Part shown: piece by piece, positions 33,525-41,693 of the stretch
How positions within the stretch are numbered: the stretch's first letter is position 1
How the letters are laid out: each line of letters opens with the position of its first letter
NCBI GenBank assembly: GCA_020073385.1
Contig: JAIQFH010000036.1
Location: 62,001 to 126,000 of the forward strand
Reading direction: 5' to 3'
Origin: Terriglobia bacterium
GTDB taxonomy: Bacteria; Acidobacteriota; Terriglobia; Terriglobales; Acidobacteriaceae
Length of the DNA: 64,000 bases
Made by a program: the position numbers and the translations under genes
Notes under the pieces: generated by a model
What the model was told of the DNA's origin: nothing
Databases searched by the model: none
What the model saw: only the letters and a program-made list of their open reading frames with translations

Positions 33525-36077
33525 GTGACGAAGGTACTACTCACGATTCGATCCCTGTTGGCGGCGGTGATTTGGATAGCTCTTTGCCCACCAGGCGCTG
33601 CCGCGACGACTCCAGTGACGCCGGAAAAGCCAGCCGAGAATCTCTATCTGCAACTGGGAAAGGTTGGGCTCGATCTTTCGCGCATATATCAGGTGCGGGG
33701 GGCGTCCCTGAGCCGGGGAGCGATACAGATCAGCCTGGAAGACGGGACGATTGGCTTCACTCAAGACGTGATGGGCCGGATCACTGGCGCGTTTTTTGAG
33801 GGTGAGGGAGAGATTCTTTTGGCGCCTCCCAACCAGGTCGAACGCAGATCGATGAGTCTGTTCACGGGCATGGCGATTCTGGAGGAGCGGTTCGCGACGG
33901 CATACTTCAGGTTTAATGATGAAACTGCAGCGGAATTGAAATCGGATCTGCGCGAAACCGAGAACGGGCAAGAATTTGTGGATCGTTGGGGTGAGACGGC
34001 AAAGAACCTAGCGGGCGGCGACGCTATGCGGCTCCTGCTCACATTCAGCCGGATGCTTCCAACGAACGGCGGTTCCTGGGAAGCGGGGGTAGGCATCACG
34101 AGTGGGGCCAAGCCGGATCGGTTCCTTCACGCTCGATTGCAGGGAACCAAGCTCGGCGTCTTCGATGTGTACTTCGATTCCACCTCCGGAGAGCAAGTAC
34201 TGGCAGGCCAAGCAAGAACCGCGGAAACCGGCGAAGCTTACTACGACATATGGACTTCATTCTCGCCGACTCAAACCACGGCGAGGCAGTCGCAACGCGA
34301 GCATGCCGCACAAGAAGAGGGGGCGAGCGCCCATGACGATCGAGTTGCGCTGAAGCAATTTGCGATCACGACGGAAGTTCTGCCGCCCAAGGAGATTCGT
34401 GCGCGGGCGGTTGTGCACTGTGAAGTTCGAGAGGGTGGCGCGAGAGCACTTCTTTTTGAACTGTCTCGATTCCTGCAGATCGAAAGTGTGGCGCTTGATG
34501 ATAAGCCGGTTGAGTTTATCCATAATCCGGCGCTGGAAGGCTCGCAACTGGCGCGCCGCGGCAACGATGTTGTGGCCGTTATCATGCCCGAATTCTTGAA
34601 GACGGGACAGAAATTCGATCTGATATTTGTTTACGCGGGAGAGGTTCTGGCTGAGGCCGGGAGTGGGCTACTTTATGTCGGCGCCAGAGGAACCTGGTAT
34701 CCGAACCGTGGACTGGAGATGGCTGCCTTCGATCTGCAATTCAGTTATCCGCAAGGCTGGACGCTGATTGCAACCGGGAAAGAGGCGCCATTTGCCACCC
34801 GGAGCATCGCAACTACGAGTGGGCAGCAGACATCGCGTTGGATATCGGATCGCCTGATTCCGGTGGCTGGGTTCAATCTCGGCAAGTACCGCGAAGCCAT
34901 TACGAAGGCGGGAGAGGTCGAGGTTGAGACCTACGCAACCCAGAGTGTGGAACGAGACTTTCCAAGGCCGCCGATCCAAGTCATCGAGCCGATGCGTCCG
35001 AATCCGACTCAGCATGCTCCGAAGCTGTTGGTTCCCACTCAACCGACTCCGGCGCTGAACGAAGTTACTGTGGGCGAGGCGGCTGCTCACGCGGTGCAAT
35101 ACTTTAGCGACCGCTTTGGCCCATTTCCCTACAGTCATCTGGCATTGACGCAGATGCCCGGCAGAGAAAGCCAGGGATGGCCCGGGCTCATCTTCCTTTC
35201 TTCTTACGCATTCCTGGATCGGCAGGGCCGTGAACTGTTGCATTACCCTCCGCCACGGATGCTCCTGATGGAGTCCGTCCCAGCGCACGAAACCGCCCAT
35301 CAATGGTGGGGAGATCTGATCCCCTGGGCTAGTTACCGCGATCAATGGTATTCCGAGGCGCTGGCGAATTACTGCGCGCTGATGATGGTTCAGGAGAAAA
35401 ATCCTGAAGGCTTTCGTCAGGTCATGGATATGTACCGGCGTCAATTGCTGGAGAAGAATTCTGACGGCGTTGCGCCCATGGATGCCGGACCGGTGACCCT
35501 TGGAACCCGGCTGCTCTCGTCGCGATTTCCCGGCGGATACGAAACGATCAGCTATGGGCGCGGAGCGTGGCTCTTCCATATGTTGCGCACCATGTTGAAC
35601 GATGCGGCAAGGCAGGAAGGCAAGTCGGGCGGCATGGGCGCCGACGAGGCCTTCGTGGGAGCATTGCGCAAAGTTCGCCAACGCTACGAAGGACGAATGA
35701 TCAGTACGCGGGAACTGTTGGACGTTTTTGCAGAGGACCTTCCGCCGGCGTTGAGGTACGAAGGCAAGAAATCGCTGGACTGGTTTCTGGATGGCTGGAT
35801 CAACGGTACGTCCCTTCCGAGCTTGGAGTTGAAGGGAGTAAAGTTTACTGCAAAGGGATCCTCTTCGATTGTGAGCGGGACGATCTTGCAGAAAGACGCG
35901 CCGCTGGATCTGATAACTTCAGTGCCTGTATATGCCGTGCTTGGGGGGAAACAATTGGTTCTGCTGGGACGCGTTCTTGCCGACGGTGAGGAGTCTTCGT
36001 TCCGGCTATCGGCTCCGGCGGGCACGCACAAGATCGTGTTGGATCCTTACGAGACAGTATTGACCCGTCCGAAATAG
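33525..36077 (+). CDS. Exported M1-family aminopeptidase-like protein
   Basis: 850 residues with a signal peptide (VLLTIRSLLAAVIWIALC). The zinc site is HETAHQWWGD (H588, E589, H592) and E611 in WYSEALANY, 18 residues after, exactly the M1 spacing. The GAMEN exopeptidase motif is replaced by a GWPGLIFLS segment, so specificity may differ. The N-terminal ~270 residues are an additional beta-rich region before the M1 N-domain. The C-terminus is a beta domain. GTG start at 33525, supported by the signal peptide. Confidence 0.85.
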   Translation: MTKVLLTIRSLLAAVIWIALCPPGAAATTPVTPEKPAENLYLQLGKVGLDLSRIYQVRGASLSRGAIQISLEDGTIGFTQDVMGRITGAFFEGEGEILLAPPNQVERRSMSLFTGMAILEERFATAYFRFNDETAAELKSDLRETENGQEFVDRWGETAKNLAGGDAMRLLLTFSRMLPTNGGSWEAGVGITSGAKPDRFLHARLQGTKLGVFDVYFDSTSGEQVLAGQARTAETGEAYYDIWTSFSPTQTTARQSQREHAAQEEGASAHDDRVALKQFAITTEVLPPKEIRARAVVHCEVREGGARALLFELSRFLQIESVALDDKPVEFIHNPALEGSQLARRGNDVVAVIMPEFLKTGQKFDLIFVYAGEVLAEAGSGLLYVGARGTWYPNRGLEMAAFDLQFSYPQGWTLIATGKEAPFATRSIATTSGQQTSRWISDRLIPVAGFNLGKYREAITKAGEVEVETYATQSVERDFPRPPIQVIEPMRPNPTQHAPKLLVPTQPTPALNEVTVGEAAAHAVQYFSDRFGPFPYSHLALTQMPGRESQGWPGLIFLSSYAFLDRQGRELLHYPPPRMLLMESVPAHETAHQWWGDLIPWASYRDQWYSEALANYCALMMVQEKNPEGFRQVMDMYRRQLLEKNSDGVAPMDAGPVTLGTRLLSSRFPGGYETISYGRGAWLFHMLRTMLNDAARQEGKSGGMGADEAFVGALRKVRQRYEGRMISTRELLDVFAEDLPPALRYEGKKSLDWFLDGWINGTSLPSLELKGVKFTAKGSSSIVSGTILQKDAPLDLITSVPVYAVLGGKQLVLLGRVLADGEESSFRLSAPAGTHKIVLDPYETVLTRPK

Positions 36078-36128
36078 TGGCGACAGTGCATATCGATTCA
36101 TGGTGATGAGGCTTGCGCATCGCCGGCT

Positions 36129-36587
36129 CTAAGCCCGTCGGCGGCGCCGGGTAGCGTGAATAATATGTGCGGGGATATCTGACAGTGATAGCACGTGCGT
36201 CAGTACGCCGAGTTGAGCGCAGACGCGGGGCATGCCATACACGGCGCAACTGGCTTCATCTTGCCCGAACGTGAGTCCACCTTGGCGGAAGATGGCGCTC
36301 ATGCCGGCAGCTCCATCCGATCCCATTCCAGTCATAATGACAGCGAGGGCGCGGTTCTTAAAGAGTTCGGCGATGGAGTTCATAAAAAGTGAACCGTCCT
36401 TAATCGAACAGCCCAGTCTAGTTAGAAAACACTCAAGTTCAGCCGGATACTGCGTCACACCAAGGTATGGGGTTGCGGAATTGGGCCTCAGTTTCAAATG
36501 GGGAACCGCGAGGGGTACTAGGCCCGGAGTGTTGTCCGAACCTGAACGGCCAATAGCTCCATCCTTCGCCCAACATGGATAATTCAT
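36129..36587 (-). pseudogene. CheB methylesterase C-terminal remnant
   Basis: 152 residues. The second half (LAVIMTGMGSDGAAGMSAIF, FGQDEASCAVYGMPRVCAQLG, LSLSDIP) is clearly the end of a CheB esterase domain and keeps its catalytic Asp. The Ser (GTSTGG) and His (QHMP) segments and the receiver domain are missing; residues 1-75 are unrelated or decayed sequence. It cannot be an active esterase. Probably a deletion relic, divergent from the diguanylate cyclase next door. Confidence 0.7.
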
Positions 36588-36616
36588 GATGGGCTTGTGC
36601 CGATTGGAGTGAGTTC

Positions 36617-37903
36617 TTGCGCGTTTTGAGTTTGGGGACCCTGAAATCCCTGTTTATCCCGGGCGGAGTTTGGCTGTTGGGGGTAGTGCTGCTGGTCTAC
36701 TCTGGCTGGCTGACCCTGGCCTTGCCTGTGCTGAGCTTTGTCTGCTACTGCGCGATTGCGGGAGGGATGCTGCTTGCGTGGAGATTTCATTCCAGCCGTA
36801 TCTTCTTATCGTTATTAGTAATCTTTCTGGCGCAACAGGCGGAAGCTGTTTCTGCGGGACAGCCGCCTTTCATTCCGGCCACCCTAGTAGCGCTCGCCGT
36901 TCTTGTGCCGGTGAATTTGGTTTTGATCGCGATCATGCACGAGCGCGGCTTTACCGTTGAATCGGTGGCGCCCGTGGTTTTATTCCTGTTCGTACAATCC
37001 TTAACCCTCACTGTGTTCTGCGGTGCTGCCGTCCGCACGCGTAGCCTTTCGATTCCGGTCGTCCTACCGCGCTACGCCATTGTGGTCATGGCCTCGGCTG
37101 CCATCTTCTTGAGTGTGCGATTCCTGCTCAATCGGAAGCCAATTGATAGTGCGTTGCTGTGGTCTTTGAGCGCCTTCTTTCTCGCCCTGCGCTCTGCGGC
37201 TTTGACGCGGATGTCGATGGCGTATTGGGCTACTTCGGCGTGTATCCTGGCAACCGCCGTCATCGAGAATTCTTACCTGCTGGCGTATCACGATGAACTG
37301 ACGACGCTACCCTCGCGGCGCGCATTTAATGATGCGCTACTGCGATTGAAGTCCCCCTACTCCATCGCGGTGGTCGATATCGATCATTTCAAGCGGTTCA
37401 ATGACACGTACGGGCACGACACCGGCGATCAAGTCTTACGATTGGTCGCGGCCAACCTGGGACGTGTCACGGGAGGAGGGCAGGCTTACCGTTGCGGTGG
37501 CGAGGAATTCAATATTGTTTTCCCGGGTAAAACGACTGCTGAAGTCCTGCCACATCTGGAGAAGCTGCGTGAAACGGTGGCGAGGTCTGAGTTTCGTATG
37601 CGCGGCAAGGACGACCGGCGACAGGTTCCGCGTGGACCCGATCGCCGCAACCAACGTAATCGTGCTCGCATTCGAAAGGGAGACGCCATTCGACGGCTCG
37701 CCGAAGGCAAGCCATCCTCTGTGCTGTCGGTGACCATAAGCATCGGGGTGGCGACCGCCGCCACCGAAAGATCCAGCCCAGAGACGGTGCTGGAATCTGC
37801 AGATAAGGCTCTCTACCGGGCGAAGGCAAACGGACGAAATCGGGTCGAAGCAGCCACGTCTTCGCAGCGGCGCATACGCAGCAGAGCGGCAGGGATTGCT
37901 TAG
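36617..37903 (+). CDS. Membrane-bound diguanylate cyclase (GGDEF)
   Basis: 428 residues. About seven membrane helices (1-220) form an unrecognised sensor, then a GGDEF domain: DELTTLPSRRAFNDALLR, VAVVDIDHFKRFNDTYGHDTGDQVL and active site CGGEEF. It should make cyclic di-GMP. No RxxD inhibitory site precedes the motif. An Arg-rich insert (RGPDRRNQRNRARIRKGD) separates GGEEF from the final SVTISIGVA strand. TTG start at 36617 with GGAG 7 nt upstream; the next in-frame methionines fall inside helices. Confidence 0.88.
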   Translation: MRVLSLGTLKSLFIPGGVWLLGVVLLVYSGWLTLALPVLSFVCYCAIAGGMLLAWRFHSSRIFLSLLVIFLAQQAEAVSAGQPPFIPATLVALAVLVPVNLVLIAIMHERGFTVESVAPVVLFLFVQSLTLTVFCGAAVRTRSLSIPVVLPRYAIVVMASAAIFLSVRFLLNRKPIDSALLWSLSAFFLALRSAALTRMSMAYWATSACILATAVIENSYLLAYHDELTTLPSRRAFNDALLRLKSPYSIAVVDIDHFKRFNDTYGHDTGDQVLRLVAANLGRVTGGGQAYRCGGEEFNIVFPGKTTAEVLPHLEKLRETVARSEFRMRGKDDRRQVPRGPDRRNQRNRARIRKGDAIRRLAEGKPSSVLSVTISIGVATAATERSSPETVLESADKALYRAKANGRNRVEAATSSQRRIRSRAAGIA

Positions 37904-38012
37904 GAACTCCGAACAGGTTGGAGAAGTCACGTGCGGGCCGGACCGTCGACCGTTGGACGGGAAGTGTGACGGTCCGGTTCCGTACGTTTCGCAAGCACCG
38001 CAGGCCGTGCGG

Positions 38013-38174
38013 TCAGCCGGCGGTCGTAGGTGAGATCGGGCGCTTCCGGCCGGTGCCCCCGCATGCGGGACATTTCATCCGGATAAAAGCTACACCCTCG
38101 GACTTCCCGTTCAAGTCCACGGGTTTCGCGACATATCCAGAACCGCCGCAGGTCGGGCAGTCTTCCGGAGCCAC
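38013..38174 (-). CDS. Small DnaJ-type zinc-finger protein (53 residues)
   Basis: A GTG-initiated frame with a good ribosome site (GGGGGAG, 5 nt spacing) that encodes two CxxCxGxG motifs, CPTCGGSGYV and CPACGGTGRK, 25 residues apart. This matches half of the DnaJ cysteine-rich zinc domain. It binds one zinc by inference. The rest of the protein is polar. It lies downstream of, and on the same strand as, the fucose operon, 266 nt away. A free-standing zinc finger of this kind may be a folding or RNA-associated factor; function unknown. Confidence 0.7.
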   Translation of the reverse strand: MAPEDCPTCGGSGYVAKPVDLNGKSEGVAFIRMKCPACGGTGRKRPISPTTAG

Positions 38175-38440
38175 TCCTTCTCCCCCTCGTGTTACCGGAG
38201 ATTGTCGCCCAGAGGCAAGGGATTTCTGCTAAAGATCGTTTTCCGTTACGAATCCCGAACAAAATGCCCGGATCTCGCTAGCCAAGCGCTATTCAGCCAC
38301 GATTCGCGTCCAGGCACAGGGCAGCGCGCACACGGAAGTGTTTACTCCATCGATTCCGTCGAGGAGGGGCCTACTCAAGATTTGACACTTCAGTTTCGTA
38401 GGGAAGGGGTTCTCCGAATTCGAGCTTTCGATGCCGCCAG

Positions 38441-38779
38441 TCACACCTGCAGCTTGAAGATTCTCTCCATCCGCATCCATTTCTCTCCCAGCTTTGCTTG
38501 CGGGAGAGCTTTCTGGAATTTCCACATAAGGTTTTCCCACTCCTGCACTTTTGGATTGCGGCGGTCGGCTTCAGTCTTGGCTTCGAAAGAGAATTCTTCG
38601 GTGACCTCCATGATCATGAACATGCGTGTGCCAAGCAGATAGATTTCCATGTCCAAGATGCCGGAATCTTTGATGCTTTGAACGATCTCAGGCCAGACCT
38701 GCTCGTGATAGCGCTTGTATTCGGCGATGAGCTTCGGATCATCCTTGAGATCGAGAGTGAGGCAGAAGCGACGATGCAT
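38441..38779 (-). CDS. Sugar mutarotase of the RhaM family (probably L-fucose)
   Basis: 112 residues, the size of RhaM/DUF718 mutarotases that interconvert alpha and beta anomers of L-rhamnose-like sugars. Seen: RFCLTLDLKDDPKLIAEYKRYHE, VWPEI, YLLGTRMFMIMEV and MERIFKL, with conserved His, Tyr and the C-terminal Trp/Met segment. In this operon the substrate is likely L-fucose. The ATG touches the fucP stop codon, with GGAGAGG upstream. Last gene of the fucose operon. Confidence 0.85.
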   Translation of the reverse strand: MHRRFCLTLDLKDDPKLIAEYKRYHEQVWPEIVQSIKDSGILDMEIYLLGTRMFMIMEVTEEFSFEAKTEADRRNPKVQEWENLMWKFQKALPQAKLGEKWMRMERIFKLQV

Positions 38780-40090
38780 TTAAACCTCTCCGGCCGGTAC
38801 CGCCGCAGCCGTTTCCATGGCGACGGAAGGAGAAGGCCGGTATCCCCGGATTGCAAAATAGAGGACGTAAGCATGGCACACCAGTGGAACCAAGAAAGCA
38901 CGCTGGATGTTCCACGCATCGGAGATCCGTCCCATGATTACGGGACAGACAGCCCCCCCAATGATGGACATGACGAGAAGGGACGAGCCGAGTTTGGTGT
39001 AAGGGCCGAGGTTTTTGATACTCAGCGCGAAGATGGTCGGGAACATGATGGAGTGGAAGAAGCCGAGCAACACGATGGCTGCAACGGTTGGCACGCCCGA
39101 GCCGAGCAAAATGATCGTCAGCGAGAGCAACGAGCAAGCGGCAAAGATGCTGAGCAACCGGCTAGGAGCGATCTTGTGCATTATTGCCGAACCGGAGAAC
39201 CGTCCAAGCATGAAACCAAACAAATGTGCCTGCAGAAAGCGAGCCGCAACCTTTTCATGCGTTCCCGTCAAGGTGAACTCACTGAACCGGATGATGAAGC
39301 TGGCAACTCCTACTTGTGCGCCGACGTAGCAAAACTGCGCCACCACACCCTTGATGAGATGCGGGAATGCCAAAGTTCCACTGAGCTTAGAGTTGCCACT
39401 CCCTGAGTCTGCGCCTGCCGACTCCTTAATTTCCGGCAGTTTCGTCAGGAAGATTAAGCCACCGATAAAGAGGAAAATTGCGGTGATGACCAGGTAAGGT
39501 GTCTTCACCATGTTCGCTTCAGAAATACGGTAGTTCAGCAGTTGCGTCGGCGACATCGCCGCCTGCTGCGCCGGTGTGTACTCGATGCCGGAAAGAATGA
39601 ATTTTGAACCCAGCAGTGCGACCAGAAAAGCGCCCGTGGCGTTGAACGACTGCGCCAGATTCAATCTCTGCTCGGAGCTTTCCACCGGACCGAGTGTGGT
39701 CACGTACGGATTGGCTGCTACCTCAAGCACTGACTGACCGCACGCCATCACAAAGAGCGCAAACAGGAAGAATGCGTAAACGCGTACCGAGGCGGCGGGA
39801 ATGAACAGAATCGTTCCCGTCGCGCAAACTGCGAGCCCCATCAGGATTCCGCGTTTGTAGCCGATCCGCTGCATGATCCAGCCTGCGGGCAACGCGGCCA
39901 GGAAATACCCGCCGAAGAATGCCAGTTGTATCAGGGAAGACTGGAAATCGCTCAGCCCGAAGGCCTTTTTCAAATGCTGAATCAGCACGTCGTTCAGGTT
40001 GACCCCGATCGCCCAGACGAAGAACAAACTCGTCACCATAGCGAGTGGGACGAGGTAGCGACGTTCTGTGATTGGCGTGGATTTCGTCAT
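38780..40090 (-). CDS. fucP: L-fucose:H+ symporter
   Basis: 436 residues, a 12-helix major-facilitator protein. It matches FucP: YLVPLAMVTSLFFVWAIGVNLNDVLIQHLKKAF, with the FucP-typical N-terminal helix 1 containing the conserved Asn/Asp, then GGYFLAALPAGWIMQRIGYKRGI and the LEVAANPYVTTLG signature of the FGHS family. It imports L-fucose into the cytoplasm. Next to L-fucose dehydrogenase in the same operon, which supports the substrate. Confidence 0.9.
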   Translation of the reverse strand: MTKSTPITERRYLVPLAMVTSLFFVWAIGVNLNDVLIQHLKKAFGLSDFQSSLIQLAFFGGYFLAALPAGWIMQRIGYKRGILMGLAVCATGTILFIPAASVRVYAFFLFALFVMACGQSVLEVAANPYVTTLGPVESSEQRLNLAQSFNATGAFLVALLGSKFILSGIEYTPAQQAAMSPTQLLNYRISEANMVKTPYLVITAIFLFIGGLIFLTKLPEIKESAGADSGSGNSKLSGTLAFPHLIKGVVAQFCYVGAQVGVASFIIRFSEFTLTGTHEKVAARFLQAHLFGFMLGRFSGSAIMHKIAPSRLLSIFAACSLLSLTIILLGSGVPTVAAIVLLGFFHSIMFPTIFALSIKNLGPYTKLGSSLLVMSIIGGAVCPVIMGRISDAWNIQRAFLVPLVCHAYVLYFAIRGYRPSPSVAMETAAAVPAGEV

Positions 40091-40111
40091 TTTCTATTCT
40101 CAGCGGAGTTG

Positions 40112-40894
40112 CTATGTCAGCGCACGATCCAAGTGCACGTAGCCGCCATCGACGAACAAGTGCTGGCCTGTTGTATGGCTGGACTTTGCCGAGAGGAGAA
40201 AGACAACCATCGAGGCGATTTCTTCCGCGGTGGTCATTCGCTTCTCCAGGGGAATCTTCGACAGGATTATGTTCAGCTTCTCCTCCGGATTCGGAAATGT
40301 GTCCAGCCAACTTCGATAAAGCGGCGTCATCACCTCGGCGGGAATCACCGTATTGACCCGGATTCCGTAGGGCAACAGTTCCGCAGCCCACTCGCGAGTG
40401 AGCGCCATGATCGCTCCCTTCGATGATGCATAACCTGAAGTGCTGCCCTGGCCGGTAACGGCGGTCTTCGAGCCGACGTTTACTATCGATCCGCGCGCTC
40501 GTTTCAGATGCGGCAGGCTGTAATGCGCCATGCTGTAGTAATGAACGAGGTTGCGATTCAGCGAAGCCACGTACTCTTCCGGGCTCCCCTCTTCGAGGCC
40601 CACTTTATCGTTGCGTCCGGCGTTGTTCACCAGGGCATCGAGCCGTCCAAACTCTTTTACCGTCTGGGAGATCGATTGCGCACAAGCTTCGGCCGTGCTG
40701 AGATCAACGCTGATCAGACCACACCGGGAGCCACCGCTCGTGATTTCAGACTGCACCTTCTTGCCGGCTTCGGCGTCACGGCCCACGATCACCGGCACCG
40801 CGCCCTCGGCAGCACATGCATGAACTATGGCCGCTCCAATCCCCTTCGCGCCGCCGGTCACGATCACAACCTTGTCTTTCAGTTGGAGATCCAT
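40112..40894 (-). CDS. L-fucose dehydrogenase (short-chain dehydrogenase)
   Basis: 260 residues, SDR fold: TGGAKGIG nucleotide site, NNAG, and the catalytic Ser/YxxxK (YASSK). The segments SKTAVTGQGSTSGYASSKGA and NTVIPAEVMTPLYRSWLDTF and the C-terminus VDGGYVHLDRAL closely resemble the bacterial SDR-type L-fucose dehydrogenases as I recall them. It oxidises L-fucose to fucono-lactone with NAD(P). Start ATG 2 nt after the upstream gene's stop. Cofactor preference not determined. Confidence 0.85.
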   Translation of the reverse strand: MDLQLKDKVVIVTGGAKGIGAAIVHACAAEGAVPVIVGRDAEAGKKVQSEITSGGSRCGLISVDLSTAEACAQSISQTVKEFGRLDALVNNAGRNDKVGLEEGSPEEYVASLNRNLVHYYSMAHYSLPHLKRARGSIVNVGSKTAVTGQGSTSGYASSKGAIMALTREWAAELLPYGIRVNTVIPAEVMTPLYRSWLDTFPNPEEKLNIILSKIPLEKRMTTAEEIASMVVFLLSAKSSHTTGQHLFVDGGYVHLDRALT

Positions 40895-40896
40895 GC

Positions 40897-41643
40897 TTAG
40901 CCCCGTAGATTGAAAAACCCGCCATCGAGAGGATAGTCTGCGCCAGTAATAAAGGATGCTTCGTCAGAACACAAAAACAGCGCAAGCGACGCGACTTCGC
41001 CCGGTTCGGCCATCCTTCCAATCGGCTGCGACTTCGCCAGCTTCCCAAACATCTCCTGCTCGCGTCCCGGATAGGTTTTCTTCAGGTAATCGTCGACAAA
41101 CGGTGTGTGCACTCGCGCGGGAGAGATGCAATTGCAGCGGATGTTGTGTGCAAGATAGTCGCGCGCGACGGAGTACGTCATTGCGATCACCGCACCCTTG
41201 GTCATCGAGTAGGCAAAGCGATCAGCCAGCCCCGCGGAGCCGGCAATCGACGCCATGTTAAGGATGACTCCTCCTCCGTTGTCGCGCATGTGCGGCATGA
41301 TGGCGTGCATGCAGTTGTAGAACCCCTTGATGTTGACCCGGACGAGACGATCAAAATCTGCCTCTGTCGTGCTCTCGACGGTTCCGATGTGCGAGACGCC
41401 GGCATTATTCACGAGAATGTGAATCCGTTCCCTGCCGACTAAATCAGCGAAGGCAGCGTTCACCTGTGACTGGTCGGTTACATCGCAAATGTGGATCGAG
41501 GCGTCACCACCATTCTTTCGAATCTGCTCGCTAGTGATTGAGGCACCTTCCTGGTTTACGTCCAGAATGCGAATACTCGCGCCATGGGCGGCAAATTTCG
41601 ACGCGATGGCTTGGCCAATTCCACTACCCGCGCCCGTGATCAC
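40897..41643 (-). CDS. SDR dehydrogenase, probable 2-keto-3-deoxy-L-fuconate dehydrogenase
   Basis: 248 residues from the first GTG. Motifs: ITGAGSGIG, NNAG, catalytic YSMTK and a PLDGGFFNLRG end. In oxidative L-fucose pathways the second SDR oxidises 2-keto-3-deoxyfuconate, which fits here. The GTG start would cut off the first beta strand: in-frame upstream codons read REFRLDSRVAVITGAG without ATG, GTG or TTG, back to a CTG at 41697 that overlaps the dehydratase stop (CTGA). A CTG start is therefore possible, so the true 5' end is probably near 41697. Confidence 0.8.
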   Translation of the reverse strand: MITGAGSGIGQAIASKFAAHGASIRILDVNQEGASITSEQIRKNGGDASIHICDVTDQSQVNAAFADLVGRERIHILVNNAGVSHIGTVESTTEADFDRLVRVNIKGFYNCMHAIMPHMRDNGGGVILNMASIAGSAGLADRFAYSMTKGAVIAMTYSVARDYLAHNIRCNCISPARVHTPFVDDYLKKTYPGREQEMFGKLAKSQPIGRMAEPGEVASLALFLCSDEASFITGADYPLDGGFFNLRG

Positions 41644-41693
41644 GGCGACTCTGCTGTCGAGCCGAAATTCGCGTCCGAGATCCTTGCGGTCGC

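Noticed and set aside
34668-35681. 337-residue minus-strand frame
   Set aside because: Lies wholly inside the M1-like gene, no ribosome site, no recognised domain.
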